Assembly: GCA_902495705.1 (NCBI GenBank)
Contig: CABUXT010000010.1
Span: 1 to 61,602, forward strand
Length of the DNA stretch: 61,602 nucleotides
Direction: 5' to 3'
Source: an uncultured cyanobacterium
Lineage (GTDB): Bacteria; Cyanobacteriota; Vampirovibrionia; Gastranaerophilales; Gastranaerophilaceae
The notes under the pieces: generated by a model
What the model was told of the DNA's origin: nothing
Database searches by the model: none
Seen by the model: the letters and a program-made list of their open reading frames with translations, nothing else
Shown: piece by piece, positions 1-8,410 of the stretch
How positions within the stretch are numbered: position 1 is the stretch's first letter
How the letters are laid out: every line of letters begins with the position of its first letter
Position numbers and translations under genes: made by a program

Positions 1-150
1 AAGCTTATTCAGGTTATATTTTGAAGAAAAACTTTCATTTGTTTGTGCTTTATGTTCGCAAACTCTTCTTAAAAGATTATTCGTAACTCCAATATAAAAT
101 GTAGAATTAAGATAATTAGTCATTATATAGACTGCAGGTTGTTTTTCCAT
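1..150 (-). CDS. GIY-YIG family endonuclease-like protein, partial
   Basis: The first 50 residues of a small GIY-YIG domain protein; the gene runs off the left edge of the window, so its C-terminal half is missing. The start is ATG at 150-148. The translation opens with the VYIMTN strand (the GIY half) followed by FYIGVTNNLLRRVCEHK (the YIG half plus the conserved Arg and His region). This matches the short stand-alone GIY-YIG proteins (UPF0213-like, about 80-100 aa), proposed to be structure-specific nucleases. The catalytic Glu expected later in the domain is outside the window. The physiological role is unknown. Confidence 0.75.
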   Translation of the reverse strand, partial: MEKQPAVYIMTNYLNSTFYIGVTNNLLRRVCEHKAQTNESFSSKYNLNKL

Positions 151-170
151 GGTTTTATTATATCAAATGG

Positions 171-198
171 ATAGACCCTGAATCAAGTTCAGGGTGAC
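171..198. repeat. Short palindromic intergenic repeat (CCCTGAA/TTCAGGG hairpin)
   Basis: A 7-bp inverted repeat, CCCTGAA (176-182) and TTCAGGG (188-194), followed by TGAC. The same unit recurs at about 4418-4443, 4544-4570, 28328-28355 and 28436-28460, always outside genes. Confidence 0.75.
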
Positions 199-281
199 AT
201 AGACCTAAGTGCTAAATTAAAAACACCACAGTCGCATAAAACGTGACTTTATTTAGCCTGACCTCTTGTCCTCCAGCCTTC

Positions 282-1064
282 CTAAATAATATTTGCGAAG
301 CTCAGGAAATACTCTTCAATAATATTCATCAACATAGGCAAAATCCACACCATAATTGCTGCGCCAAGTACAGGTTTGAATAAGAAACTCAATTGGAACA
401 CGTTTACCTGTGGTGCGGTTCTTGAAATTACACCCAAAATAATATCTTGAGCCAGTGTCGCAAGCAAAATTGGAGATGCGATTTGCAAGCCCATATATAG
501 CGTGTTTGAAGACATTTTTATGAGCAAATCCATTTTGATAAGTTGTGGCAAAGGTACATGAGATGCGTACATCGGAAAGATTTCAAAACTTCTTACAAGT
601 GCTTTAAAAAGCCAATAAATCCCCCCTAAATGGATAAAAATTAAAATACCCATCAGTGAAATCATTTTGGTTAAAATAGAAACTTGCGCTGATGTTGTTG
701 GGTCTAATGCTGTAGCTGAAGATAAACCCATTTGCATATTAATCATCTCGGCGCCACAATCAATTGCAATAGTAATCAATTGTGCCATATAACCTATCAT
801 TGCGCCGACAACGACATTTAAAAGCAGTGATAGAGCAAACGAATCGCAATGTGTCAGACATTTTTCAGGGGATAAAAACGGTACGATAAAAATAGTGACA
901 ATCAGTGCGAAAGGGATTTTTACTAGGGATGGAAAATCTTTTCTGTTAAAAATCGGACAAAATCTGAAAAACCCAATCATACGCGCAAAAACAAGCGCAC
1001 CTGCCATCAGGTAGGTGTTAATTTTTGGAAACATTTGCGCTATTGCTGTATATAGGTCGTTCAT
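282..1064 (-). CDS. fliR: Flagellar biosynthesis protein FliR
   Basis: FliR is an inner-membrane component of the flagellar type III export gate, where it assembles with FliP and FliQ into the helical export channel. The 260-aa product has the usual family length and several hydrophobic segments across its whole length. FliR-like features are the FARMIGFFRFCPIF segment near the N-terminus, the MINMQMGLSSATALDP stretch around residues 107-123, and the ISRTAPQVNVFQLSF segment near residues 213-227, the most conserved FliR signature. It is the last gene of a five-gene minus-strand operon and begins 11 bp after fliQ. Export-gate identity is firm; flagellum rather than injectisome is inferred from the FliO-like gene in the operon. 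Confidence 0.93.
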   Translation of the reverse strand: MNDLYTAIAQMFPKINTYLMAGALVFARMIGFFRFCPIFNRKDFPSLVKIPFALIVTIFIVPFLSPEKCLTHCDSFALSLLLNVVVGAMIGYMAQLITIAIDCGAEMINMQMGLSSATALDPTTSAQVSILTKMISLMGILIFIHLGGIYWLFKALVRSFEIFPMYASHVPLPQLIKMDLLIKMSSNTLYMGLQIASPILLATLAQDIILGVISRTAPQVNVFQLSFLFKPVLGAAIMVWILPMLMNIIEEYFLSFANII

Positions 1065-1075
1065 TTTTTATTTTT

Positions 1076-1564
1076 TTATCTTCCTAAGATTTTCTTTGTT
1101 TCTACCAAGTTAGGTTTTGGCATTGCGGTTTTTGCTGCAGGTGTATATTTTGCACGTTCGTTGTGGTCAATATACGGAACCTTGCCAGGGTTTTTCATCA
1201 TTTCGTTGAAACCTTCAACATTTTTGAATTTATCCTTCATTTCACCTTCAAAAGGTGTTGTGTACTTGTGGTAATTTTCATCCAGTACAAAGTTTTCGCT
1301 ATGCGGAACGGTGTTAAATGCAAGTACCATACCTTCTTGGAACAGGTTTGTTAAAAGCCTGATAAATCCGACACCGCCAATTACGATTACCAAAAATACT
1401 CCCAAGATTTTTGGTGCAGCAGCGATTGTTTGTTCTTGAACCTGTGTTACCGCTTGCAAAATACCTACAACCAAACCGATACCTGCTGCCACAAGTACGC
1501 ATGGCATGGAGATTGCAAGCATTATCATAAAACCTTTTGCTAAATATTCAAGTAAGATTTCCAT
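1076..1564 (-). CDS. fliQ: Flagellar biosynthesis protein FliQ with long C-terminal extension
   Basis: FliQ is the small two-helix subunit of the flagellar export gate. Residues 1-85 carry the family core: a first membrane helix, then GLVVGILQAVTQVQEQTIA (the FliQ/SctS signature), then a second helix ending near residue 75. Normal FliQ proteins are about 90 aa, whereas this one is 162 aa. The extra 70-75 residues are hydrophilic, rich in Lys, Asn and Pro, and unlike any export-gate segment I know. The gene sits between fliP and fliR with gaps of 16 and 11 bp, so the extension is not a misread neighbour. Confidence 0.9.
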   Translation of the reverse strand: MEILLEYLAKGFMIMLAISMPCVLVAAGIGLVVGILQAVTQVQEQTIAAAPKILGVFLVIVIGGVGFIRLLTNLFQEGMVLAFNTVPHSENFVLDENYHKYTTPFEGEMKDKFKNVEGFNEMMKNPGKVPYIDHNERAKYTPAAKTAMPKPNLVETKKILGR

Positions 1565-1580
1565 TTTTCAGTCCTTCGAT

Positions 1581-2219
1581 TTAGTTGTAACTTGAAACAA
1601 GTCCTTGTACTATGAGCGCCCATCCGTCAACCGCGATAAATATCAGCAACTTAAACGGCATTGAAATAATCGTCGGTGACAACATGAACATACCTAGTGC
1701 CAACAATATGTTTGCAACGACAAGGTCCAAAATAATAAATGGTACAAATATGATGAAACTTATTTCAAATGATGTTTTCAATTCACTGATAATATAAGCC
1801 GGAGCAACTTCCCAGATAGACAAGTCATCAGGAGATTTTGGCTTTGTTTTATGCGCCAATTCTACAAAGAATGTTAAATCGCTTTCTCTGGTTTGTTTTA
1901 ACATAAACTCTTTGAGTGGTTTTGAACCTTCTTGAATTGCTGCAATCATATCGTGGTTCTTGTTATATGGAACCGAGCCCATATCATACATTTTTTGGAA
2001 TGTTGAACCCATAGTGTAGAATGTCAAAATTATTGACAAGCCGATTATTACAATTGCAGGAGGAACCTGTTGAGTACCCATTGCGGTTTTTAGCATTGCA
2101 AAAACAATGACAAATCTCAAAAAACTTGTCATACAGCAAAACATAAACGGTAGTAATGAAAACATAGACATTACTATCAGCATTTGCAATACGGGATTTA
2201 AGTTTTGTAACTGTTCCAT
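1581..2219 (-). CDS. fliP: Flagellar biosynthesis protein FliP
   Basis: FliP is the main pore-forming subunit of the flagellar export gate in the inner membrane. The 212-aa product has four hydrophobic segments, a conserved MGTQQVPPAIVIIGLSIIL region (residues 47-66), and the C-terminal ELKTSFEISFIIFVPFIILD and ISMPFKLLIFIAVDGWALIV segments typical of FliP/SctR. It is shorter than many FliP proteins (about 245 aa) because it lacks the N-terminal signal peptide; in length it resembles injectisome SctR. It lies 12 bp after fliO and 16 bp before fliQ in the same operon. Confidence 0.93.
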   Translation of the reverse strand: MEQLQNLNPVLQMLIVMSMFSLLPFMFCCMTSFLRFVIVFAMLKTAMGTQQVPPAIVIIGLSIILTFYTMGSTFQKMYDMGSVPYNKNHDMIAAIQEGSKPLKEFMLKQTRESDLTFFVELAHKTKPKSPDDLSIWEVAPAYIISELKTSFEISFIIFVPFIILDLVVANILLALGMFMLSPTIISMPFKLLIFIAVDGWALIVQGLVSSYN

Positions 2220-2231
2220 TTTATATTGTCC

Positions 2232-2837
2232 TTATAATTCGTTAATTTTTTTTGCCATTTCTTTCATTGTTGTAAATCCATGATTTTTTGGAGTATCAAA
2301 ATCAAGGGTTACTGTTTTTTGTTGTTGAGGAGCTTTGTTTGCTCTTGGTTCAACTGTTTTTGCTGCACGTCTGTCCATTCCTCTTCTGATATGAGGAGCT
2401 TGGCTGTTTATCGGCTCAAGACGCACCGGTTGTTTTGCTCTTTGTGGAGTTTGTTGTGGTTGACGATTTTCTTCAATGTGAGAAGTTATATCAATCACGT
2501 GTTCAGGCATGCTTGCAGATGGTTCTTCATCAACAAGTTCAATATTTCTAAATCTTTCCAAATCTTCAATTCTTTGAGGTTTTGAATTGCCGTCAAGCTT
2601 TGAGATAAGAGTTGTTCTATCAACATCTGATGCGATGAGAAATTTTTCATTCCCTGCTCTTACCACATGTAGAGTTTTTCTTGGGCTAAGGCTCATAGAA
2701 TCTTCAACACTCAAAAATTTTGTGTTGTCTCCTCTCATTGAACCGTCGGTAAATTTTTTGTACACAAAAACGGCAAAGCAAATCAAGCCTATCATTGCCA
2801 TTGTGTATACTGTGAAATGTATTATATATCCGCCCAT
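2232..2837 (-). CDS. fliO: FliO-like flagellar assembly protein
   Basis: FliO is a bitopic membrane protein that helps assemble the FliP ring; injectisomes generally lack it. The 201-aa product has one N-terminal membrane helix (about residues 5-25) followed by a cytoplasmic domain. Residues 42-85 show the FliO pattern: a basic LSPRKTLHVVRAGNEKFLIASD strand series (split here at SLSPRKTLHVV and GNEKFLIASD) followed by TTLISKLD. The C-terminal half is Gln, Pro and Arg rich and probably disordered. It lies directly upstream of fliP, as in many flagellar operons. Assignment rests on this position plus the short domain, since FliO is poorly conserved. Confidence 0.8.
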   Translation of the reverse strand: MGGYIIHFTVYTMAMIGLICFAVFVYKKFTDGSMRGDNTKFLSVEDSMSLSPRKTLHVVRAGNEKFLIASDVDRTTLISKLDGNSKPQRIEDLERFRNIELVDEEPSASMPEHVIDITSHIEENRQPQQTPQRAKQPVRLEPINSQAPHIRRGMDRRAAKTVEPRANKAPQQQKTVTLDFDTPKNHGFTTMKEMAKKINEL

Positions 2838-2874
2838 AAGTCTGTTTTATCTCCCCTTATTTAATTTATATTAA

Positions 2875-4086
2875 TTAAATATTTTCGTCTTCAAGTTCAA
2901 AATCGCTGTAGTCAAATTCGTCTTCACCTTCGCCACCTTCTTCAGGATTTTCATAATTTTCTTCTCCGCCTTCAGGTGCTTCGAAGTTCTCTTCAGGATT
3001 TTCTTCATAGTTGGTTTCATCCTCCGAAACTTCTTCATTTTCCGGTGGGGTTGAAGATTGTCCTGTTGCACCGTTTGCGATTACGTTGTTGATTTTGACA
3101 CCGTATCTGTCATTAACGATTACCAAAGAACCGCTTGCAATCGGCTTCCCTTCTACTTTTAGAGTGACATTGTTGTCATATAGTGAAGTCAAATCAACCA
3201 CAAGTCCGTTTTCAATGTCTTTCAATTCGCCAAGGGTGATTTTTACCTTGTCAAATTCGGCACTCATTTCGACTTCAATGCTGTCCCATATATTTTTCTG
3301 AGTATCGCTCATATCACTGTCTCCTTCGTCATTGTCTTCCGGTTCTAACAAATCCATATTCGGATTTATTTTTACCGGAATATCTTCACCGCTTACGGTT
3401 AGAGTAAGGTTATTAATGCTGCTGTTTTCAAAAACTACAACATCGTCATTTTCTAAATTTTTAATATCATATAGTGAAAATTTTGTTTTTCCGACTTTTA
3501 CTTTTACAAAGGTTTCAGAAGTTGGAAAATCGCTTTCCGAAAAAGGACTTCCGCTTGGTGTAATTTCTTCCGGCGCAAGCAATGCAAGTGGCAGGGTAAT
3601 AATAACTTTGCCTGCTTTTTTGTTGTATTCTTCTGTTTCTTTGATAATAAAAGTCAGATGGATAACATCAAAATTGGTGCGTTTTAGCTGTCCTGACGGA
3701 GGTTCTTGCAATAAAGTTTTCAAGTGTTCAAACATATAATCGTTGAACGAAGTAATAACTTTTGCCTCCAGTTCAGAAATTTTGTTGATGTTAAATTTGC
3801 TTTTTGATTCGCCAAGGGCTTTGTTTAGGATTATTGAGATAGCTTTGTCTGTCAGACGAAAGAACATATCATATTCTTCATCTATTCTGATTTTAGTTAC
3901 AAAACAAGACTCATTATCAATCAAGCAATTGATGTTTTTGCTGATTCCGATGAGTTCCATTCTGAAATTTGGGTTGAAAAATTCATCACAAGATTGTTGA
4001 ACAAGTTGCGGAAAAGTGTTTTGAAACCAGTCGTATTCAGCATACAACTTGTTTGTAGATATTGAATTTTGCAATTTATCTTCCAT
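2875..4086 (-). CDS. Flagellar switch / SctQ-like protein with two SPOA domains
   Basis: A 403-aa protein that heads the export operon. Residues 1-190 form an alpha/beta region with a FliM/CheC-like helix (ISELEAKVITSFNDYMFEHL). Two SPOA (surface presentation of antigens) domains follow: one at about 192-245 and a more canonical one at about 268-336, with the VDLTSLYDNNVTLKVEGKP and IASGSLVIVNDRYGV pattern. The tail from about 345 to 403 is extremely acidic (Glu/Asp/Asn repeats). SPOA domains build the C-ring or sorting platform below the export gate. Two SPOA domains in one chain is the SctQ/YscQ design, whereas flagella usually split them between FliM or FliY and FliN. No separate fliM or fliN is in the window. 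Confidence 0.85.
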   Translation of the reverse strand: MEDKLQNSISTNKLYAEYDWFQNTFPQLVQQSCDEFFNPNFRMELIGISKNINCLIDNESCFVTKIRIDEEYDMFFRLTDKAISIILNKALGESKSKFNINKISELEAKVITSFNDYMFEHLKTLLQEPPSGQLKRTNFDVIHLTFIIKETEEYNKKAGKVIITLPLALLAPEEITPSGSPFSESDFPTSETFVKVKVGKTKFSLYDIKNLENDDVVVFENSSINNLTLTVSGEDIPVKINPNMDLLEPEDNDEGDSDMSDTQKNIWDSIEVEMSAEFDKVKITLGELKDIENGLVVDLTSLYDNNVTLKVEGKPIASGSLVIVNDRYGVKINNVIANGATGQSSTPPENEEVSEDETNYEENPEENFEAPEGGEENYENPEEGGEGEDEFDYSDFELEDENI

Positions 4087-4820
4087 AACAACTATCCCTT
4101 GATTTATCCCTTGAGGTATTTTTCCCCATACCTACAATATTATATATTTGGGATTATTACATCAATCTTTTAATGGATATTTTTCAAAAGTCATGTAGTT
4201 GTGACAAGGTTTTTACAAAAATCAATGGATTGAAATATGGAATCCCCTGTCGGATTCATAAAGCCGACAAATAATATATTTGTGGGGACACTTCGTTTTC
4301 CCCACACTACTTTATTGTTTTGTCATTCTGAAAGGATTGAAAATCTTGTGGGCTTGTTTGGCTTAGATTTTATCCTATTCAGAATCTATCAATGCTGATT
4401 TTAAAAAGCAAATAGGTCACCCTGAACTAGTTTCAGGGTCTCTAATAGAACACGTAGGTCTATGTCATTCCGAATTTAGTTCGGAATCTTCTCAATAATC
4501 AAGATTTATCAATAATATCATTTGCTAAATATTAATTATGAAAAAGACCCTGAAGCAAGTTCAGGGTGACATAGCTTTAATTTGTTATGTTTGAGATTCC
4601 GAAACAAGTTCGGAATGACAATGTTTACCTTGTTTGGTTAATCATGTAGGGTGGGCTCACTAGCCCACCTGATTTATTTATATGAATCAGCTCAGTCTGC
4701 GCCCGCATACAGGTTCACACATTTCGCTCTAGCTCAATGGTTCGCTTTGTAAAATTCGGTCGGAATGACAATGTTTACTTTGTTAGACCTAATGATATGC
4801 TACTTTTTGACGTTCTGTTT
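4087..4820. repeat. 734-bp gene-free block of mosaic intergenic repeats
   Basis: No coding region is supported here. It holds, in order: a GTCGG...CCGAC hairpin (4249-4268), a TGTGGGGA...TCCCCACA-type hairpin (4281-4306), a GTCATTCTGAAAGG element ending TATCAATGCTG (4322-4398), a CCCTGAA-type hairpin (about 4418-4443), a 107-bp MITE-like element (4464-4570), an inverted ATTCCGAA/TTCGGAAT hairpin (about 4592-4620), and a GGTGGGCT/AGCCCACC hairpin (4650-4669). The right end (about 4690-4760) is a more GC-rich fragment. Each unit recurs elsewhere in the window. Confidence 0.8.
4464..4570 (+). mobile_element. MITE-like element, copy 1 (107 bp)
   Basis: Starts GTCATTCCGAA and ends TTCAGGGTGAC, each end itself a small hairpin. 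The interior (CAATAATCAAG, TTATCAATAATA, TTTGCTAAATATTAATTATG) matches, in reverse orientation, the interior of the element at 25961-26068. Conservation of length and interior at two separate loci points to a non-autonomous mobile unit; no transposase is encoded. Confidence 0.65.
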
Positions 4821-5381
4821 CTACGAAATCTTATTCACCAAGGTTTGAATATAATCCTTAACTGCTGGGGTTATCATCAAATTAGGTTCTGACATTGCAA
4901 ATTCATCCAAAACGATAATCGCCTTTTTGATATCTCCTGTTTGCTCATACAACAAGCCAAGCATAACCTTATCCAATGGAGACGTTTTGGTTTTGTAGAT
5001 TTGCAATTGGTTAGAAATTTGTCCGAGCTTTTTATAGCAATCTACAAGGTTTTTATAATATTCAAAATTCAAATTATATTGAGTCAGTGCGTTTTGGAAA
5101 CAATCTAGCGCCAAATTAGGATAACCGATAGTCATATAAACTTTGCCCAAATTATTAAAATAAACAGAAGTTGCTTGAGTTTTTGGGTTCAAGCTTATTG
5201 CGATTTTAAATTCCTGAATAGCTGCATAATAGCATTTTTCTTCGGTATAAATTACCCCCAAATTGTTGTGCTCATAAGCATTTTTTACAGGGTCAATTAC
5301 ATAAGTTGTGGAGGTCGCTCCCATGCTAAAAGCAGGCAGTCCAAGCAAAAATATATAAACTAATACCAAAAACTTTTTCAT
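4821..5381 (-). CDS. Secreted TPR-repeat protein
   Basis: A 186-aa protein with an N-terminal signal peptide (MKKFLVLVYIFLLGLPAFS) followed by tetratricopeptide repeats: NNLGVIYTEEKCYYAAIQEF, NNLGKVYMTIGYPNLALDCF and NLVDCYKKLGQISNQLQIY show the helix-turn-helix pattern with small residues at the packing positions. I place the start at 5381, where AGGT lies 5 bp upstream and the signal peptide begins; an in-frame ATG 36 bp upstream (5417) would only add a leader with no signal-peptide logic. It ends a minus-strand operon with an MBL hydrolase, a phosphoesterase and another TPR protein. The partner is unknown. Confidence 0.82.
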   Translation of the reverse strand: MKKFLVLVYIFLLGLPAFSMGATSTTYVIDPVKNAYEHNNLGVIYTEEKCYYAAIQEFKIAISLNPKTQATSVYFNNLGKVYMTIGYPNLALDCFQNALTQYNLNFEYYKNLVDCYKKLGQISNQLQIYKTKTSPLDKVMLGLLYEQTGDIKKAIIVLDEFAMSEPNLMITPAVKDYIQTLVNKIS

Positions 5382-5419
5382 ATTTACCTGTTTAATTATT
5401 ATTTTGAAAATTTCCAATC

Positions 5420-6343
5420 TTACAATAGATTGATTTCCATTCCTTCATAAGACATATAAACATTGCTGTTATTTGATGTGTAGTATTCTTCAATTCGACC
5501 TAAGCGCGTATCATCGTAAGATGGGTCGTAGTGGTAAAATACAAGCGACTTTGCTTTTGCCTGTTTCATTACCTCTATCGCCATATCATAAGTTGAGTGT
5601 CCATAACCTTGTTTTGGAGAATGTGGGTTTAAGTAATCTTCTGTTGTATATTGTGCATCGTGGATTAGCAAATCACAATCTTGAGCGAATGCTGCAAATT
5701 TTTTATCGCCGCCAAAATAACATTCTTTGTCTGTTGCATAAACCAAAGATTTCCCTTTGTAAGAAATTTTATACACCATAACTCCATCTTGCGGATGGAC
5801 ATAAGATTTGTAAAATGTTACAAGGATATCATCTTCGCCTTGGGTTACATTTTGCAGGTCAACAAGTTCCGGTTTTTGATTTGGTTTAATTAAAATTGCT
5901 TGGTTGTTAAATATATCATGGATTTCAAGTTTGCAAGCAATGTCTCCCAAATCAATCGGAAAAGTCTTGCCAAAAACAAGTTTTGACAATTCTTCAGATA
6001 ACGAAGTTTCCGGTGCTCCTGCTCCAAATATCATTAATTTTGAAGAGCGAAGATGGATAGGTTTGAAAAAAGTCAAGCCCATCAAGTGGTCATGGTGAAT
6101 ATGAGAAAGCAAAACTGTTGAAAAAATCGGTTTTCTATCTTCAGGGCGAACTGCAGATGCGATATAATCTTCCATCAAATCGTTACCGATTCCGACCATG
6201 CCAGTCCCTGCATCAAGGATAATCAAATGTCCGCCGACATTGACTTCTACACACGAAGTATTTCCGCCGTATTTTAGAAAATTTCTGTCAGCGACAGGAA
6301 AACTTCCCCTAACACCTCTGAATTTTACTTTAAATTCGCTCAT
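5420..6343 (-). CDS. MBL-fold metal-dependent hydrolase
   Basis: A 307-aa metallo-beta-lactamase-fold protein. The zinc motif HxHxDH is intact at H81, H83, D85 and H86 (SHIHHDHLMGL), with the preceding strand ILDAGTG (residues 42-48) and a later metal-bridging DAQYT aspartate near residue 229; a C-terminal FYHYDP histidine completes the site. The N-terminal RGVRGSFPV motif (residues 9-17) places it with MBL proteins of the class related to cyclic-nucleotide phosphodiesterases and tRNase Z. The substrate cannot be read from sequence. GAGGA precedes the ATG. It lies 15 bp after the phosphoesterase gene, suggesting co-transcription. Confidence 0.85.
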   Translation of the reverse strand: MSEFKVKFRGVRGSFPVADRNFLKYGGNTSCVEVNVGGHLIILDAGTGMVGIGNDLMEDYIASAVRPEDRKPIFSTVLLSHIHHDHLMGLTFFKPIHLRSSKLMIFGAGAPETSLSEELSKLVFGKTFPIDLGDIACKLEIHDIFNNQAILIKPNQKPELVDLQNVTQGEDDILVTFYKSYVHPQDGVMVYKISYKGKSLVYATDKECYFGGDKKFAAFAQDCDLLIHDAQYTTEDYLNPHSPKQGYGHSTYDMAIEVMKQAKAKSLVFYHYDPSYDDTRLGRIEEYYTSNNSNVYMSYEGMEINLL

Positions 6344-6358
6344 AATATTTCCTCAATT

Positions 6359-7381
6359 TTATTTTTTGATTGTATAAGTTCCGGCTTGGTCTTTAGCCTC
6401 ACCTGTGTAGATTGAACTTGAAAATACCAAAATTTTTGCCATCTTTTGGATTGTAGTCTCTCTTGTTTCTCTCCAATCAAAATCGAAAACAACTTTGTCC
6501 TTGTAGTTTGTTACATCAACAATTCTGAATGCGTTCGGATAAGACACCAAGGCAGGTGAACTTACGTATAGAACATTGTCATGTTGTGTAATTTTTGCTG
6601 CGTGATAATGACCTTGGAATACACCAATTGGGAATTTGTAGCTCTCAATTAGTTGTTTTAGTACAATTGCATTTCTCATTCTGTGGTTTGGACTTGCAAA
6701 AGGTTCAACAATCGGAACATGCATAAACATCAAAACCGTATCGTCTTTTGAACAGCTGTCTAATTCTTTTTTCAGCCATTTTAATTGAGTTTCATCAATA
6801 TAACCGTTTGAAGTTATTTCATTGGTGATAATATTATCCAATACGATTACTTTGTAATTCTTTTTAGGTTCAAATGAGTAATATGCTTTTTTGAATTTGA
6901 AATTCGGATTGCCGTTACGCAACATATCCAAATAAACAAGAGTTGTCAAATAGCCGCCAACACATCTGTCGTGGTTTCCGAATGCGAAATACCAAGGAGC
7001 ATTTAGTTTGTCTAAATGAGGCAATACAGCTCTCAATTCTTTTTCAAAAGATTTGTCGATTAAATCGCCTGTAAACATTACAAAATCAATGTCGCTCTGT
7101 TCATTTATTTGATTAACCGCATCATCCAAAAGTCGAGGAGATTCACCTGTCATTTTGAAAGTTGTATTTGAACCGTGTTCTAAAAAGTGAACGTCACTAA
7201 CTTGGGCAAATTTCAAATTTGTTGAGCCTGTTCTTGAAAAAGCTTGCAACCCCCACAACATGCCTGCTGTCAGGCATAATGTAATCATCATGTTAGCTAA
7301 CTTTGTCCAAAAACTTTCTTTTTTATGGCTTGTCTTTTGCCTTTTTACAGAACTTGTTCGTACTTTTCTATTCTTGTTCAT
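6359..7381 (-). CDS. Membrane-anchored calcineurin-like metallophosphoesterase
   Basis: A 340-aa protein with a basic N-terminus, one membrane helix (about residues 29-46) and an extracytoplasmic metallophosphoesterase domain. All family motifs are present: DxH (D63, H65 in VSDVHF), GDLID (105-109), GNHD (135-138), a later MHVP histidine, and GHYH near residue 257. Such enzymes hydrolyse phosphate esters using two metal ions. The substrate is unknown; phospholipid head groups, nucleotides and UDP-sugars are all precedents. The start codon lies inside the 3' end of the upstream TPR gene (14-bp overlap), so translational coupling is likely. Confidence 0.88.
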   Translation of the reverse strand: MNKNRKVRTSSVKRQKTSHKKESFWTKLANMMITLCLTAGMLWGLQAFSRTGSTNLKFAQVSDVHFLEHGSNTTFKMTGESPRLLDDAVNQINEQSDIDFVMFTGDLIDKSFEKELRAVLPHLDKLNAPWYFAFGNHDRCVGGYLTTLVYLDMLRNGNPNFKFKKAYYSFEPKKNYKVIVLDNIITNEITSNGYIDETQLKWLKKELDSCSKDDTVLMFMHVPIVEPFASPNHRMRNAIVLKQLIESYKFPIGVFQGHYHAAKITQHDNVLYVSSPALVSYPNAFRIVDVTNYKDKVVFDFDWRETRETTIQKMAKILVFSSSIYTGEAKDQAGTYTIKK

Positions 7382-8288
7382 TTTGTTTGTTTTCCAATAT
7401 TTCCTTTATTTCATTATACTTGTTTTGCAAATACTCGTCATCATCAGAGAGGATGAAAGCTTTGTCGATGTTCATCAATGCGCTCATATAATCACCCATT
7501 GCGTAATCGCATAACCCCATATATTCATAAGTTTTTGATGTTTGAATATCCGGCAAAAGTTCTGAAAATATGGCTTTTGCACCTTTGTAATCTTCTGATT
7601 TATACAAGATTTTTGCCCTGTCAAATTGATATTCGGGGCAGTTATTTAATTCTATTGCCTTATCGTTATCCGCTTTTGATGCTTCTAATTGCCCCAGTGC
7701 AAATTCTGCACGAGATTTCACAGCATAAGCTAAATCGTCATTAGAATTAAATGTTAAATATTTGTCAATCGGATTTATCACCGCATCATATTGCCCAACA
7801 TCATAAAGCGTAATCGCTGATGCTAAATATGCTTGCGCAAAATCAGGTTTTGCGGAAACCGCAGCATTATATGCATCAAGTGCTTTTAAATAGTTGTTTT
7901 TATCTCTGAAATAGTTACCTAAATAATAGTACGCTAAATACGCATTATCAGATTTTGTACCATTCATCAAGTAAGTAATTTCGCTTTGCGAGTCTCCTTG
8001 TCGCTTTGCCTCCATTGCTTGTTTTATCAATGGATTTACTCCTGTGACAAAACTCTTTTTATCTTGTGCAATTACATGTGACAAACCTTTTTTGAGGTCG
8101 ACAACCTGTTTGTTGTTCGGATTCAGCTCTAAGATTTTATCCAAATAAACCATTGCAGAGTTGTAATCTCCAACAACACAATAGTTTGCTGCAATGTCAA
8201 GATAATCTTCTTCAATTTCATCCGCAAATGCAGGCACAAACGAGCATACCGCAATACTTATAAGTAAAGATAAAATAAACTTTTTCAT
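7368..8288 (-). CDS. Secreted TPR-repeat protein
   Basis: A 306-aa protein with a clear signal peptide (MKKFILSLLISIAVCSFVPAFA) and about six tetratricopeptide units, including YLDIAANYCVVGDYNSAMVY, AYYYLGNYFRDKNNYLKALD and AYLASAITLYDVGQYDAVI. It probably acts outside the cytoplasm as a protein-interaction scaffold. It heads the four-gene operon that ends at 4821 and overlaps the phosphoesterase gene by 14 bp. No Shine-Dalgarno precedes the ATG; instead a strong promoter has its -10 box only 6 nt upstream, so the mRNA is probably leaderless. Confidence 0.85.
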   Translation of the reverse strand: MKKFILSLLISIAVCSFVPAFADEIEEDYLDIAANYCVVGDYNSAMVYLDKILELNPNNKQVVDLKKGLSHVIAQDKKSFVTGVNPLIKQAMEAKRQGDSQSEITYLMNGTKSDNAYLAYYYLGNYFRDKNNYLKALDAYNAAVSAKPDFAQAYLASAITLYDVGQYDAVINPIDKYLTFNSNDDLAYAVKSRAEFALGQLEASKADNDKAIELNNCPEYQFDRAKILYKSEDYKGAKAIFSELLPDIQTSKTYEYMGLCDYAMGDYMSALMNIDKAFILSDDDEYLQNKYNEIKEILENKQNEQE

Positions 8289-8323
8289 ACTCGGATTATA
8301 CCATGGGGATAAATCATTGTCAC
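8289..8323 (-). promoter_or_regulatory. Sigma-70-type promoter, probably giving a leaderless mRNA
   Basis: On the minus strand, GTGACA (8323-8318), a 17-bp spacer, TATAAT (8300-8295), then 6 nt and the ATG at 8288. Transcription should start at or next to the A of the start codon. Confidence 0.7.
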
Positions 8324-8410
8324 TGTTCCCATTTATTTTAGAAAACTCATATTAGTTACGCGCCAAATAAGATTTATAGTAAGATATAGTTAAATTAAAA
8401 GGAATAGATT

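Noticed and set aside
2280..2874. Long plus-strand frames opposite fliO
   Set aside because: Antisense shadows of fliO; no ribosome site and poor composition.
4322..4670. Possible CRISPR array
   Set aside because: Repeats are hairpins of different families with irregular spacing, no constant repeat-spacer period and no cas genes.
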